The notes under the pieces: generated by a model
Database searches by the model: none
The model's input: only the letters and a program-made list of their open reading frames with translations
Told to the model about the DNA's origin: nothing
Position numbers and translations under genes: made by a program
Shown here: positions 1-13,093 of the stretch, piece after piece
Layout: each line of letters starts with the position of its first letter
How positions within the stretch are numbered: position 1 is the first letter of the stretch
NCBI GenBank assembly: GCA_920105625.2
Contig: OV050031.1
Span: 5,063,501-5,127,500, forward strand
DNA: 64,000 bases
Direction of reading: 5' to 3'
Source: Clusia tigrina
Lineage: Eukaryota; Arthropoda; Insecta; Diptera; Clusiidae

Positions 1-2098
1 GCGATATAACAATCTGTTGATATGCATAAAACAGTTTAATGCAATCGATCTTCCTGTCGTGCCAATTTCAACTTCAAGAAAAGGCTTTTAGTAAACTAAC
101 GCCAACATTTCCTTTAATTTTTGCCAACTGCGCACTTCATTTGTTCCAACACCTCGTTAATATTTTCCCATTTAGTGAAAATAATTGATGATGCACGTGT
201 CAAGTTAATTAGCAAAATGTCATTTGCGGTATGCGGCAGTTCCAGTAACCACACCAAAGGCGCTTGCTTCCTACTTTCTATTTTACAGTATTCATCCTGT
301 ATTCACGCGGAGCGTAAGCTGCTCATGACAGCTTCAGAAATTAAAATGTTTGCTCACACTGAATTCGGAAAAAAAGATCAAAGGTGCACAGCCAAGTCAT
401 TAGGGTACAGCAGTTGGAATATTAATTATATTACGTACTTCCGAAACAGCTCAGAGTTTGCGGTCTCCAGACCCCTTACACAGGAATGCTGCCAATATTC
501 TACTAAAAAGTGGAGGTCTCTCCTAGTCAAACTAAGATGTGTGCCAAGAGAAATGTCAATGTTCAATTGCTGCTGAATATGTGAGTGTGCAGGTGTATTA
601 CTAACTTAAGAGTACTATTGTAAAGCAGTAATAGCTAAATGTGTCAATATTGCCTCTGCCTCAACTTATGCCTCTCAACTACACTTAAACCCCAATGTTT
701 CTCTGCCTCTGAATACTTAAAGAGTAAATAATAATCAAACTTCTTGAAATGCCATTCAACTTAATTTTAATTAAGCATTACATAGTTGTAGAACTCACTC
801 CCTGCTAGTCCTCATATCGTAGTATGAGTACTTTAAAGAATTTTATCAAGGCATCACAGACAATTCAGCAAGGATTACAAGCTTCTGTATTGATTTCCTT
901 CAATTTAACTTTTGTTTCGTGTTGGCGTCTTTGTTTCCGTTGTTCTTTTCCTTAGATAAAGAGCTCTGCAACATCACGCAAACAATTGAGTTTGAGTTAC
1001 CCCATTGTGAGCGATCCACAGTTGAGTTCAGCGCCGTGAACCCACACAAATACAAGTCATCGGTTTGCGTAGTAAACTCTGTTCCCAGGATATGCACCAA
1101 GCAACAGCACGCGTACAGCGAGTTTTAAAGTACACAAACAAACAAAATTCTATTCAGCTACTTTGTCTTAAGCGTAGCGAAATCGTTTGAACCCGTTTCA
1201 CTGAAGACACTCAGTATTTTGCCGGCAGCGGCAAGTAACACTTTACAAATACGCGCAACTCTGCGCAAATATTTGCCAACAATATTTGCAATTTAAGCAC
1301 AGCTCCTGCGACGGTTTACTTTCCGCTTATCATACTGTCAGGCTTTGCGGCACTTCTATCCTTACGCTGCTGACAAGGCTGTCTATCAGGAATTAAATTT
1401 TTAGTGCTTTAAAGTGTGCCTGCCTGGCTGCGGGCACTGCTCCAGTAGGTTACATTTCTTTAGCAACATTGTTGATTTTGGGCTTGGCAACATTTTCTAT
1501 CAGGTTGTGCCAATGTACAGCAACATGTTGCATACATTTTGGCGCCTATTCGGCTTGCTCAGCTGTTTTCATTGGAGTGCGCTGTGCGCATGGGTTTGTT
1601 TACATTTCCGTTCCACTGGAACGTTCAATTTGGATTGTGTTTGCGAATGTGTGCGTTGGATTTCGTTTTGGACATGTGTGAGTAACGACTTTCTGGAGTG
1701 CATTTTATTAAGATGCTAATTATTGTATGAATCCAGACGAGATGATATCTTCGCAGTTCTGATGATAATGTTTTGAAGATGAATAAGTCGACTCTTATTT
1801 AATTTAGTTATTAATTTCAGTGAATTTTGCAAGAACCGTTGAGTAATTAATAAATTCCCATCTAAATTGAAAAGGTTTGTTTCAAGATGAATGAATGGGA
1901 TTAATGAAGAAATTATGTCGGCGCCAGATCTTGGGTTAGAATGATATTTTTGCCGCTACTGAAGAAGGTCGGCTGTAATCCAATAACGGGTTGTTACGGC
2001 CACATAAGTAAGTAGTTAATGATCTACTGAAATCTTGGAATTAAATATTATGTAATATGATCAAGTAATGGATTTATATTGATATATCACACATTTTG
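1..2098. other. No gene seen
   Basis: AT-rich noncoding DNA. The longest open frames (121-576, 1414-1719) lack family resemblance or splice context. No repeat was seen. Confidence 0.5.
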
Positions 2099-2112
2099 AA
2101 ATGTTTATTGTA

Positions 2113-2188
2113 GGTAGGTAGATAGGAGTGGCAGCCTAGTTTGCCAGAAGCACACTTGAGCACACTTAATGGCTCATTGTGAGACCAC
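2113..2188 (-). mobile_element. 76-bp LINE-tail insert with 14-bp target-site duplication
   Basis: The insert has the (GGTA)n start, the GCCTAGTTTGCC core and ends TGTGAGACCAC on the + strand. The 14-bp AAATGTTTATTGTA occurs at 2099-2112 and again at 2189-2202, so the element is complete as inserted. It has no coding capacity. Confidence 0.8.
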
Positions 2189-2202
2189 AAATGTTTATTG
2201 TA

Positions 2203-4111
2203 CCTCTTTTATAATACTCGTAGTAATAATTGAATGATTCGGTCTTATTAGAATCATTCGCTGACTACATATTTATGACCTTATATTGCTACTATCCAAA
2301 TACGGAAGCTATTCATTATTCTTTGTATTTGTAACAATATCGACTTAGTTAATCATTACCCATTTAATATAGAAATAATTATCTGGTTAACCTATTCAGC
2401 CTCTGTTTCTCAGTCTGCTCAATTACAACAATTTTCCTCATTTGAAGACAAAAGAACTGTTCAAAGCATTTGTATTTCGCATTATAGCATTACTGCATCT
2501 CGACACCATTTGGTTAGGACAAGTTGATCCATAGCATATGCTGCCGAAATCCAAACAATGCAGAAAATATGGGAGAGTGTTTCGGGGTGAATAAACGGCG
2601 GGCATATAAATAGCCTGAGTTATTGATCCAGCGAAAATTTCCGTGAGACTACGTTTATTTAGAAAATTTTAAATTTTTACAGAATTAATCAAATGCAGGG
2701 GGGATTTATTTGGGTACTATAACTATTTTTTTCTTTTAAGTAATCATTATAAATGTATCAGAAGGCAAATGCAAAGGATATCTCAGGGTATAATTATTTC
2801 ATTCGGTGCGTTACAGAGTTGTTTCGCAATATGCAATAAAGAACCGACATTCAAAGAATTATTAGATTATTGACGATTGGGACTACCTTCCACGCTGAAT
2901 TACAGCATTCATAGATCATTCATTGATTACGATGTTAATAACTGACTGGTTGGAGAATTCTGCAGACAGTCGTAGGAAAGCTTTATAAAACAGTTTCGTT
3001 TTTCACTGTTCGACTTTAAGCTTGAGTTGGTTGATTGGTTTAAGTAGTGATGTACCCACATCTAATTAGCGCAATAGCGCCAATTAGGTTGAGTATTCTA
3101 ATGTTTTCTTTCAGCATATGGTAAAATGTAGAAAACCCTCTGCATAACCCTCTGAAAATTTGAAGTGTGAAGTTCAATTAAAAATTACAAAGGTGCTTCT
3201 AAGCTCTTTAATTATCATATACGAGTATATGAAGGAATATCCCAACACATGTTCAACTATAGTTTTTTGCAGATTACTGAGCAAAGTAAGTAAACTATGT
3301 CCACTTGGCCGATCTCATATAAGTAGCGAAACAATACTCCAACCTTAAAAAGGAAAATTACTTAAGGCGACATTCAGAGACAATTTCCATATATAGAAAC
3401 ATAAAGACAACCCAAGTAAAACTACAGTTTTAAGCGCTTGCGGGTGTGTATGCCGGTGTGAATATAGTAGACTAATTCTCATATGAACAAAATACGTCAA
3501 ACATTGGTTGGTATATATTTATTGAAATTGAAGAAAGCAGAACAGGATGTCGAGTTTGACAGCGGACAAAACAGTGCGAAAAATGAGGTCCCTGAATTGC
3601 TTCGTAAAAAGCTCCAAATGGCTGGACTACTGAAAGGGAATGTGACCTGTGTCTCAAGGGTCAATCATAGGCCCAAGTGTGCCTCTTTGGCGAAATCTCA
3701 ACCAATCTACCCACCTCCTAACGCTACTAAGCCACGTTCATATATCTACAAAGAAGGTGTAAACATTTTCTCTTATTATAAACTTTTTCTTATTATAAAC
3801 AACTCCTGTTCCATCAAAAGCGCATCGTGAATATATTCTAGAGCATTTTCTGGTACTTTATTGAAGCGCCTACAAATATGCTACATACTTTTTAAATCAA
3901 TTATAGATCAGCTTGAAATGTAAATCATGTCGGGAAGTAATTGAGTCTGTTATGAATCTGAGAGATACTTGGCCACAATGGGTCTCGAACAAGCCTAAGT
4001 GAGTCTTAGGACAGCCATATAACCTTCCTAGAGATACTAATGTGGTAAACCCTCCTGAACATCTTCATCATACTTCACAAGTATACCAAAAACTTTGTAT
4101 AACTCTATGCC
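2203..4111. other. No gene seen
   Basis: AT-rich DNA. A 115-codon frame at 3483-3830 has an unremarkable hydrophilic sequence and no recognised domain, so it is not called. Confidence 0.5.
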
Positions 4112-4322
4112 AGCCTCTGTGGTTTAGTGGTAGGAATGCTAGATTCGCAACTGGAGATTCGGGGTATCAAATTCTGCCCAGGATATGATCTTTAAAATGT
4201 GCCGTTCTAACTCATTCTCTCATCGAGTTGAAAAGTTTGGTTTAGTTGCTGGTTCTCAGTCCCCAGAGTCTTCTAAACATAATTGATTATGATGTATGTT
4301 ATGATAATAATAGTAATCGTAA
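4112..4322 (+). mobile_element. tRNA-derived SINE
   Basis: The first 75 bp resemble a tRNA (best by eye: tRNA-Gly): GCCTCTGTGGTTTAGTGG includes a clean pol III A box (TGGTTTAGTGG). A degenerate B box follows about 40 bp on (GGGTATCAAATTC). The body has CTCATCGAGTTGAA and the 3' end is AATTGATTATGATG plus a TAA-rich tail. Its tail resembles other copies here. It is not a functional tRNA gene, because the arms do not pair fully. Confidence 0.6.
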
Positions 4323-4360
4323 TATGTAGAACTATTAAAAGTCTTATATTAAGTGCCAAG

Positions 4361-4585
4361 ATAATATTCCCAGGAATTTTACCCTACAGGAGGTTTATTG
4401 GATTTTGTCCTTAAAGAAACTGGAAGTAGTCAAAGATAATATTCCCAGGAATTTTACCCTACAGGAGGTTTATTGGATTTTGTCCTTAAAGAAACTGGAA
4501 GTAGTCAAAGATAATATTCCCAGGAACTTTACCCTACGGGACGTTTATTGGATTTTGTCATTAAAGAAATTGAAAGTAGTCACAA
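4361..4585. repeat. 75-bp tandem repeat, three copies
   Basis: Exact 75-bp period (ATAATATTCCCAGG... at 4361, 4436 and 4511). The third copy has diverged. Because 75 is divisible by 3 it makes a 25-residue repeat ORF, which is not taken as a gene. Confidence 0.8.
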
Positions 4586-4656
4586 CATTATTTTTTAGGA
4601 GTAGTCTATCCACCAAGAAAAGTGACTTGTTCTTAACCACGAAAACTTCGGTCGTA

Positions 4657-4734
4657 GGTAGGTAGGTAGGTGGGAGTGGCTGCCTAGTTTGCCAAAAGCA
4701 CACTTGAGCACACTTAATGACCCATTGTGATACC
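4657..4734 (-). mobile_element. 78-bp LINE-tail insert
   Basis: The same sequence as at 2113, with the tail (GGTA)n and the end ATTGTGATACC. It is flanked by ACTTCGGTCGTA (4645-4656) and ACTTGGTTCGTA (4735-4746), a probable 12-bp duplication with two differences. Confidence 0.65.
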
Positions 4735-5420
4735 ACTTGGTTCGTAATCCCTGGCATATTGAAATTCCTTGGCCATCGGCATAGGCAACAATCTTTCTTA
4801 TGCTCAACACATGTCGCACTCAATAATAGAGGAGTTGGTATAATTGAGTTCATCGTCCGTTTTGAACTAAAATAATCACAAAAGCGTCATGTGGGATTAT
4901 GTTCCTTAAGATTGTGTTGATGTGATTGATATGTTGATGTTATAGTACCGCCATGTACCACAGTGAACAATAACTACGACTTTACCGGAGACCTGAGGCT
5001 GCGACTACTGAGTCACTGACTTCAATATGGTAGCTAAATCACTATGAAATAACAACCAAAAACATGAAATGAAATAATGTGCAATAATTATGTTTGTTGT
5101 TGTTGTTGGCATGGTGACTTTCGCTTGGAAAAGTTGGTCCAATTATCATCATGAGTTACTTTTATTTATCAGCAAACTCCAGATTATTTTGAAGTATGCT
5201 TTACTTCTTCAGTCAAAGATATTTCGTTTGGTTTAAAGATTCAATATGTTCAGTGAAGTTGAATAAATTTTTCTGGATATAGCAGAAAGGATTTTCCAGG
5301 GGACATTAACTGATTTTTCAGAGCCAGAGGTAACTTTAATGTAGGTAATCCACAATCTATCTAGCTATGGAAATGTTCTATTATTAATATCAGAACTTTT
5401 GTAAGTAAATAACAAGTAAG

Positions 5421-5766
5421 GACAGCAATTAAGTTTACTATATTTAACCGACTACCGATGACAACAATTAAGTTTACTATATTCAACCGATTACCCATGG
5501 CAACATATAAGTTTACTATATTTAACCGATTACCAATGACAACAATTAAGTTTACTATATTTAACCGACTACCAATGACAACAATTAAGTTCACTATATT
5601 TAACCGACTACCCATGGCAACATATAAGTTTACTATATTTAACCGATTTCTGTTGATGATATTATTGTTTCCAGACAAATTGTATGAGAGTTGGAACTCA
5701 TTATCCTTTCACATTTTTTTCACCGATTTCCGATGACAACAATTAAGTTTACTATATTTAACCGAT
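5421..5766. repeat. 39-bp minisatellite with satellite copy
   Basis: About six units of CAATTAAGTTTACTATATTT... lie at 5421-5650. A lone unit plus duplicated flank follows at 5732-5830, showing a second, larger duplication. The ORFs on both strands arise from the repeat. Confidence 0.75.
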
Positions 5767-6239
5767 TTCCGTTGACTATATTCTTGTTTCTAGACAAATT
5801 GTATGAGAGGTGGAACTGATCATCCTTTCAGATTTTTCCTCTTGTCCTTCACTAAACTGTCCTTCACTAAACTGAAGGATATATCAAGCTTGACTTTTCT
5901 ACTCTGTGTTTCTTTATGGATCTCTGTTTAGTTTGAAAATCTTAACTGTTCTTTTATAATTTATAAATTAAACTTTGAGCTATATTAGCACCTTTTTTAA
6001 GTGTTAATTTATTTTTCAATTAATTGCCTTTAATTAATTAAATGAAATTATTTAAATTGGCTACTTAATTAAATTATCTTTTAGATTATATTGGCTCTTA
6101 GATCAAATTGACTTTATTAACACAATTTTTTTGTCATCTTTTATAGAAGCAACTCAGACCAAAACTACAACAAACTATTTGTAAATTTAAATCCAAAACA
6201 AATGTTGACTGCCTATTTTTCCCCGGGAGTGCATTAGGA

Positions 6240-7268
6240 GGCTCAACAAACAGAAACGAATCGTGCAGCTTGGAAGACTTGCATACTAAACGCACTGACA
6301 GAAGTTATATCGAACACAAATACACTCAAACAAACGCACGCCTCCCACACAGACCATGGCCTGGCACACTAACGCACGCACACTGGCGCAGCACCCGCAG
6401 TTGAACGCCGAATAGGTCGTGTCGGCAGCCGCAGAAGCAACAAGGCAATCCAATCCACATGGCACGGAATGCGGCAAGGCGAAGCGGCAGTTCAGTTCGG
6501 CTGAAACACTCAATTGAAACGGTTGTGGCGAACCCAGCGCAAGACGTCGCTGCTCGGAAATTTCAAAAAATTCTCCACATACTGAAATAACAGTGAAGCA
6601 ACCGAACGATCATGGAAAAAAAATAAAATATTTGTGGAACTATTTTAAAAATTATAAAATATTTTAAATTAATAAAATAAAAAATTTAAAATAAAATAAA
6701 ATTTTTCTTGGTCAAAAAAAATCCCATTTGGCTGAAAAACTGGTCGACAATTGTAACCGGAAATTATGAAAAACGGAAACGGAAACTAACCGTAGCCGGC
6801 TTGAAGTGTGTAACAGCAAAACCGGTTTGTTGGGGGGCTGCCGTGAACACGTACTTTTACTGACCGGGTCGTAGGTCAGTTGCGGGCACCGTCGGCAGGA
6901 AGCTGCCTCACTGGGGGCACTTCTCAATTTGTGTGACTTTCGGTGCAGAGTGCTTGGTGCGGTTTTTGTGAGTTTTGCGGGCGCTCTTCTAAAAACATCA
7001 CGTACCCGACCTATCTGATCCCTCACGGCAGGCAGAGTAATTAGTGCGGCCAGCGGACACAGGCGCGCACACACACACACACAGCCTCACTCACAAAGCG
7101 GAAGTTGTTGCGGGAGGCCATTTTGTGCCTGATTATCAAAGCCAAAATGGCAACCGACGCTCCATTGTTGTGGGCTGCGGTAATTGTTCACGCCGAAATT
7201 GTCGCGTTCACGCCCAACAGTCATTTGTTAGTGTTAAACAGGATGCAGTTGCAGCAGTACTCAAGCAA
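6240..7268. other. GC-richer, promoter-proximal-like island
   Basis: This stretch stands out from its AT-rich flanks. It includes the Inr/DPE candidate, a poly(A/T)-rich patch at 6615-6720 and a (CA)n run at 7066-7084. Open frames on both strands have no recognisable family and look like chance. It could hold a 5'UTR exon. Confidence 0.35.
6491..6526 (+). promoter_or_regulatory. TATA-less core promoter candidate: Inr plus DPE
   Basis: TCAGTT at 6492-6497 matches the fly Inr consensus (TCAKTY) with A+1 at 6494. At exactly +28 to +33 (6521-6526) is GGTTGT, a full match to the DPE consensus RGWYVT. The surrounding 6.3-7.3 kb is richer in GC than its flanks. A donor-like CAA|GTAAGT occurs at 7269. 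This may be the first noncoding exon of a long-leader transcript, possibly the receptor's, but nothing in the sequence proves the link. Confidence 0.45.
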
Positions 7269-7269
7269 G

Positions 7270-8576
7270 TAAGTAAGGAAGTCCCATTGTGCATATTTGT
7301 GGGGAGCAGATTTAAATTTTAAAAGCAAATATTTGACTTGGAGAAATTAGGAGAAATGAATTTTATGAATCTCCAAAATCATTGGCAAACATTTCACATG
7401 AAAAATTTAACAAACTTTGTGAAGGTCTTGCAGCGTGACCATACAAACAATACGCATACCTTGAAGGTCACAGTTTAAAAGTGGCACCAGTGTCTCCTGA
7501 ATTGCTGCCAACTCCTGGTGAGCGAGTAGAGTACTTTCATAAATTTGTAACTGTCATTTTGGAGGCAAACAATTTTTGTATGGCGTGTGTCTCTGGTAAA
7601 CGTGGCAAATGGAATCTCTTTATTTCAGAATTGGCACCAAGAATCTGTTTAAATACAATTTGCTGATTTTGTGTTTTTCAAGATTAGACTTTTGTGAATA
7701 ACTACGAATATTTGCGTGCCATTCGACCGACGACGGACTGGATGCTGGGTGTACTTCTGCTCTGAATTATGACCCTGGAAAACCCAAAGAAACGGATTGT
7801 CTCCAGTCAACTTGCCTACACCCAAACATTACCAGCAAAAGTCCTGCACTCATCACTTGCCTAAATATTTACGAACAAGGTTTCACTTTCATATTAATAC
7901 ACCGCTATTATAAGCAACAACAAGGATGTGATTTCAGTTGGCTTCCCATCACGACTTCGTACCTTTCAGCTTACTCGGTGTTTATTTCTTGCCAATGAAG
8001 CTAATTTGTTAGGGCAGGTGGTGAATAAATTGCCATAATAGACTCCCAGAGGCAGCACTGATTCCCTACCGTAGTACAGATGGTGGGAAATGAGGTGGAT
8101 GCAGGCAGTACATGCTGTGTAGCTATGTGCTTCATTGTTCTACATATGAGCTTATTTACAACAATAATCATGCAAATAAAAACAATATAATCAGCTCATC
8201 AAACTAATGTGGGTGACTTGTCAGCAAGTAAGCATGAACGATGGCATTTCCGATATATTTCTGTGCTGCAAATTATTGATTCTTGCAGGACCTTCAGTGA
8301 TGGTTAATGATACTGTTTAATATTTGCGCCACACATGTAACACGGTGTTAGTTATGTATGCCATTTTTGCTGACATACGCGCTTTTCTACTTGTACACGA
8401 CTCCTGCTTAGAGTCATGGTAGATTGTGTGCAGAGTAATTCTTTCTGAATACTAAGGTAAAACTTGAAATTAAAGCAAGGACGGAATGTGAGTACGAATG
8501 ACAGTGAGGTATTGAAGGTACTCAAGGGATATCCCATCTTTTGACACCGCCTTTCAATTAGTATACTTTTAGTGTC
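7270..8576. other. No gene seen
   Basis: Noncoding AT-rich DNA; no repeat or element recognised. Confidence 0.5.
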
Positions 8577-8652
8577 GGTAGGTAGGTAGGTAAGGCGGCC
8601 GCCTGAAGGACGCCCTAAAGTCAACATTGACCCTTTGTGATACATCACGAGC
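8577..8652 (-). mobile_element. LINE-tail insert, variant B
   Basis: A (GGTA)n tail followed by AAGGCGGCCGCCTGAAGG and ending TTTGTGATACATCACGAG. It is close to the copy at 38827 and different from the main variant in its middle. No clear target duplication was found. Confidence 0.55.
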
Positions 8653-8756
8653 CATCAGGTCCCATCCCTTTCAAAGGTCCAGCCATTTGGTGAAAGGATC
8701 ATATTGAAAGTGAGCAAATGTTGCTTTTGCATCAGGGATTTGTGAAATATAAAATA

Positions 8757-8893
8757 TTGTCGGCCTTCTTGATGTAGTGGTAAGCAGGCTAGTCTCATTC
8801 TCATCGAGTTGACTGCCTTAGTTGCAATTTGCAAAAACCTGGAAGATATAAGGATGGGTGTAATAAGTAATAGTAGGATATGTGTAATAATAA
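8757..8893 (+). mobile_element. Rearranged SINE copy
   Basis: Has the same tRNA-like head (TTGATGTAGTGGTAAGCA) and body (CTCATCGAGTTGA) but lacks the B-box part. It ends in a (TAATAG/TAA)-rich tail. Confidence 0.45.
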
Positions 8894-8950
8894 TAAAAAT
8901 AATTATAACAATAGTCAAAGGTGTGATTATAAACATATTATTATAATAAA

Positions 8951-9280
8951 AGCCTCAAACTTTGCTCAAATTTGTTTGTATTGATGAGAAGGCCGGTGCT
9001 GATCACAAAATTAGAACACAAATTACCTTTTGAATATACGTTCCTCAGACTTGAATATAAACTGCAATATCCTTATTAGAAGTCTACTCAAATCCGATTG
9101 AGTATACTTTAAAAAGTCTCAAACTTTGCTTAAATTTGTTTGTATTGACGATAAAGTCGGTGTTTAATATAAAATTACAACACAAATTACCTTTTGAATA
9201 TACGTTCCTTAGACTTGGATATAAACTGCAATATCCTTATTAGAAGTCCACTCAAATCCCATGGAAAATTTTGAGTATAT
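8951..9280. repeat. 163-bp direct duplication
   Basis: Two near-identical copies start CTCAAACTTTGCT at about 8954 and 9118. The first and second copies differ by scattered substitutions. It is noncoding. Confidence 0.7.
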
Positions 9281-9281
9281 T

Positions 9282-12200
9282 CTAAGTTTTCAGTAGAAAA
9301 GGTTTCACTTCATAGACACCCAAGTTGTGTGTGATATTTTTAGCTCACCTTTTCCAGCTTTCTGCTCACGTTTCCAGCTTTCTGTTCTACCGTTCTTTCA
9401 ATTATAAGGCATGAGTGTTCCAGAATAAAATCAGTGCTTCTGACATGTTGTTTAAAGTGTATAAATCAACGAAGGAGTGCTTTACTTTTATGTTGTGTCA
9501 CTCAACACAAATATGAAAAATAACGAAATTAAAGTGTTTTTTGAACCACAACACAACTCAACTTTGGAGTTGATGAGGGAACAACTTTAGAGTTGATGAG
9601 GGAAGCCGATAAAGGAATGAATGAATGGATGAGAATTGTTATCCGTATAATAAAAACCAAGTGTTTGAAACTTCAAAGGGAAGGCATGTTTGCTTTATTC
9701 CATTCAATACTATATTCTGATGTTATGAATTGTGTGGTTACGTGCTCCCTTTTGATACAGAATTCAGTGGATATTTCTCACAGTAGCTTTAAAATTAATT
9801 CTCATTTGAAGTGGTTCATTGTTCCAGCTCATATTTTAAAGTTAGTTAATCATAAATGTGCATATGTTGCCTCATTTGAAGGGGTTCACTGAACCACTTC
9901 TTCTTGAAAATTGAATTAATCATACTAATTCACTACAAATAACTATGTTGTTCTTAACAAATTGATTGGATCTTCCTATTCTAACTCATAACGGTCACTT
10001 AAAACCGATATATTGAGGATAGTATTGATATTGATATTGCTAATGCATAAAAATCTTTAAGAAAGACAAACTTCAGATGTGGACTTGCTTGAACCTTCAT
10101 TGAGTCCCATAAAATTGTGGTTCCTTATTTATTCTCTTTCTAATTGGTTTGCTTTACTCTGAACCTTTCATGTTTTTATCTATGTAACCCTTTTGAACCC
10201 TTCATGTTTTTATCACTTATCAAACAATAATGCAAATTTCGGTTAAACTTTGTCTCTATTAGCAACAGGATAGTACGCTGCTACCCTTCAAATTCACTGG
10301 AACTTCAATATCGATCAAAGGGGGCAGAGTTTCATTGCTGCGCTAGCCAAATCGTTCTTAGCCTTATGAACAGAATGAAGGAATTAATAATATGACTTAA
10401 TATGAGTCACCTTTAAAGAGTGTTCAAATAACGCAAATTACTGTTCTAGAGTCAACTCCGTATGGTTATCTACATAAAAAATAGGTTTTCTCTCCGAATA
10501 AGTGCTTCGTCTATTAACTGAGGAGGTTTTTGATACATACCTCTTCATTTCCCTCTTGCCTCGTATATTAACTAAGGAGGTTTTTTATAAACTCCTCTTT
10601 CTTTCTCTTTTGCCTCGTACAACTAAGGTTGTTTTTTATATGCATCTGTACAATCCATCTGAAATAATATGTTCTACCGTGACCGGAAGAAGTCCTCTCA
10701 TTTTCTAGTATCATCACTTTCCCAAATTTGTCTCCCAGAAATGCCAATGAAATTTTCCGTGGTTGACAACACAAATTTCCAGTGCCACTTCACACTTCGA
10801 AACAACCAGCTGGGAATTGTTCTTTATTTTTATTGACTTTAGCGTTATTATGCCGTGAATTTAATCTATATGCAAAGTCTCGATAACTCCAGCTCACTTG
10901 AACACGTTTTATATGTCTGCAGAAAGCTATCAAAGCACATGCTTGGTGGTCGGTTGCGAGGTCTTTCCTTTCAAGTTCATTGATAAGATAAGCTATCTTC
11001 AAGCTGTCAAAATTCGTTACCCAAATGCAACTTCATTAATGAAGCAGATAAGCCAGCCTATGAGTACTTGCGACAACCCCGGGAGACATCGCCCTTGGGT
11101 ATACCGCTCAGCCCCAAATATCTTTGCCACAAGACGAGTAGGTATCAATTTCGACGATATTCCTGTTCAGCAGCTCATCACGCAGGTAAATGGAAGTGAT
11201 GTCTCTTTGCAATTTAAAGAAAACGACAATTGCAGAGGCAACTGACGCGCTGAAAGCCACAAACATTCTTCTGGCCATGAGACATACGCGTAATACATTA
11301 TATGAATGAAGAATGTATATATAAACAACGAGTAATTACAGACAAGGCTTCTCATAATTTAGGCTGCCGTACGGTTTCATTTGTCAATTAAATTGCAAGT
11401 CCATGTTGTCAACTGTCGACTTCACTCAAAAATATTCCCTGGAATTTATTAATTTCCATATTAAAAGGAAAGAATGCTAATTTTGATGGAACCAGCCCGG
11501 TAATGGAGATCCTTTGTGAACGTTGATGCTATTTTTAAACAATTCAAAATTATATCAATTGACAAACTGAGAAATGACGTGCCAATTATTCGGCACTCAA
11601 CAGCGATACCAGCCACGTGCGGTTTACACAGCTCACTGAATACGTGCCGCAATCGTTATCGAAGTACACACTCTGAGGCCCCGGGGAATTCCTTAATGAA
11701 AGGGGAAAAGAACAACAAATCACGAAGCTACCACGAGTATGTACACATACCTAGTGATGAAGTCAAATGCTGAAGGGGATAAGTTGACAACTGATTATGG
11801 CAAGAACAGTACATGCAAATATAATTCAATTTAAGGCTCTTTATTCACCATACTAGTAGAACACAGATAGGACCTTTTGTATTTACTCTTATTGGAATAT
11901 AACATTTACAATTCTGCTTATAATCACAGCGGTTGTTGACCTTGCACTGTCTCACAGCAACGCCTCGGAAGGAAACGATTAAACTGTTAGGATTAGGGTT
12001 TTTCCCCCACAAATTGCCCAGAATAGGCGCTACATTAATCACAACAAAAAGGGTTTAATCCGGGTTTGAATACCCCTTGTCAGCACAGTATTATTCTCTT
12101 GCAGTAAATTAGCGATTAGTTCATATTATGGAACTCCGCAGATATTCACTCAGCCGGCAGACATATTCCGACTGAAAGCGAAGTGAACAATTTTTCACGC

Positions 12201-12439
12201 TTAAATTGATATCGACATTCATATACAATAGCCTACAGCTAGTGCGATAGTCACGTATGACATGCCTTACTAAGGATTTAGGTGTCCAACTCCATGGATT
12301 CGTGGAGCACTTTGCTCATGATAAGCCGGGCGCACACACATTAGCAGAGCACATTTACAGCTCAGCTGCACTGCGGAGCAAATCCCTGAAAACGACGACC
12401 TTTAAATATTTAGTTACATTTAAGTGTCACATAATACAA
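9282..12439. other. No gene seen; small local repeats
   Basis: Contains a duplicated GAACC.TTCATGTTTTTATC (10160-10215) and two to three degenerate 55-60 bp units around TAACTAAGGAGGTTTTT (10510-10640). Frames such as 10898-11245 have no known family. Confidence 0.5.
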
Positions 12440-12520
12440 CGCACTCACACAGTTACACAAACACACTCACACAGTTACACAAACACACTCACACAGTTAC
12501 ACAAACACACACACACGTCT
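12440..12520. repeat. 22-bp CA-rich minisatellite
   Basis: Three to four units of CACACTCACACAGTTACACA, ending in a plain (CA)n run. Confidence 0.7.
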
Positions 12521-13093
12521 TCTCACACATTTTGTTTTGTTATCAAAAGTTCACATGAACTCACACAATTCCTTAAAAACATAATGAACTGGCAATGGTA
12601 GCAGCGTTTGTGCGTAAATAGTATATAAATGCTTTGTCGCCGCGGGTGGGAGGAGAGCACACAAATTATATCGCTTAAGCATCTTTCGTTTTCTGACACA
12701 GTCTCAATACACACCCATACAAATGAGCTTGAAATTGTGTGTTTGTGGCGATGGTAATTGTGCACACACGCTGCGTGTTCTGCAGGACATGTGTGCAGAT
12801 AAACACGTTGGTTTATATTGCAAGCAGTACTCTGAAATGACAACAATACATTATTTGTGTGCTGTATTTAGCTGGAGAATTGCTAATTAGAGGTTCCTTA
12901 TACGACATGCCGAGCAAAACCGCTTAAATAAGTGCTTCGGGATGTAGCAGCATTCCAGGAACTTAAAGTTTTACTACACCGAAGTTTTGTTCTATTTATG
13001 TTAATCACAGAGAGGCTGGTTGAATGAAATATAATATATTCACACCAGAAATTCTCACTGTGAAATTTAGTGCGAGGTCCGAGTTCAATGTTA

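Noticed and set aside
4112..4186. A functional tRNA gene
   Set aside because: The acceptor ends do not pair and the B box is degenerate; it continues into a SINE body.
4405..4665. An 86-codon ORF with 25-residue repeats
   Set aside because: Made by a 75-bp tandem repeat and runs into a LINE-tail insert.
10898..11245. A 115-codon ORF as a small host gene
   Set aside because: No signal peptide, domain, splice context or codon pattern beyond chance in AT-rich DNA.
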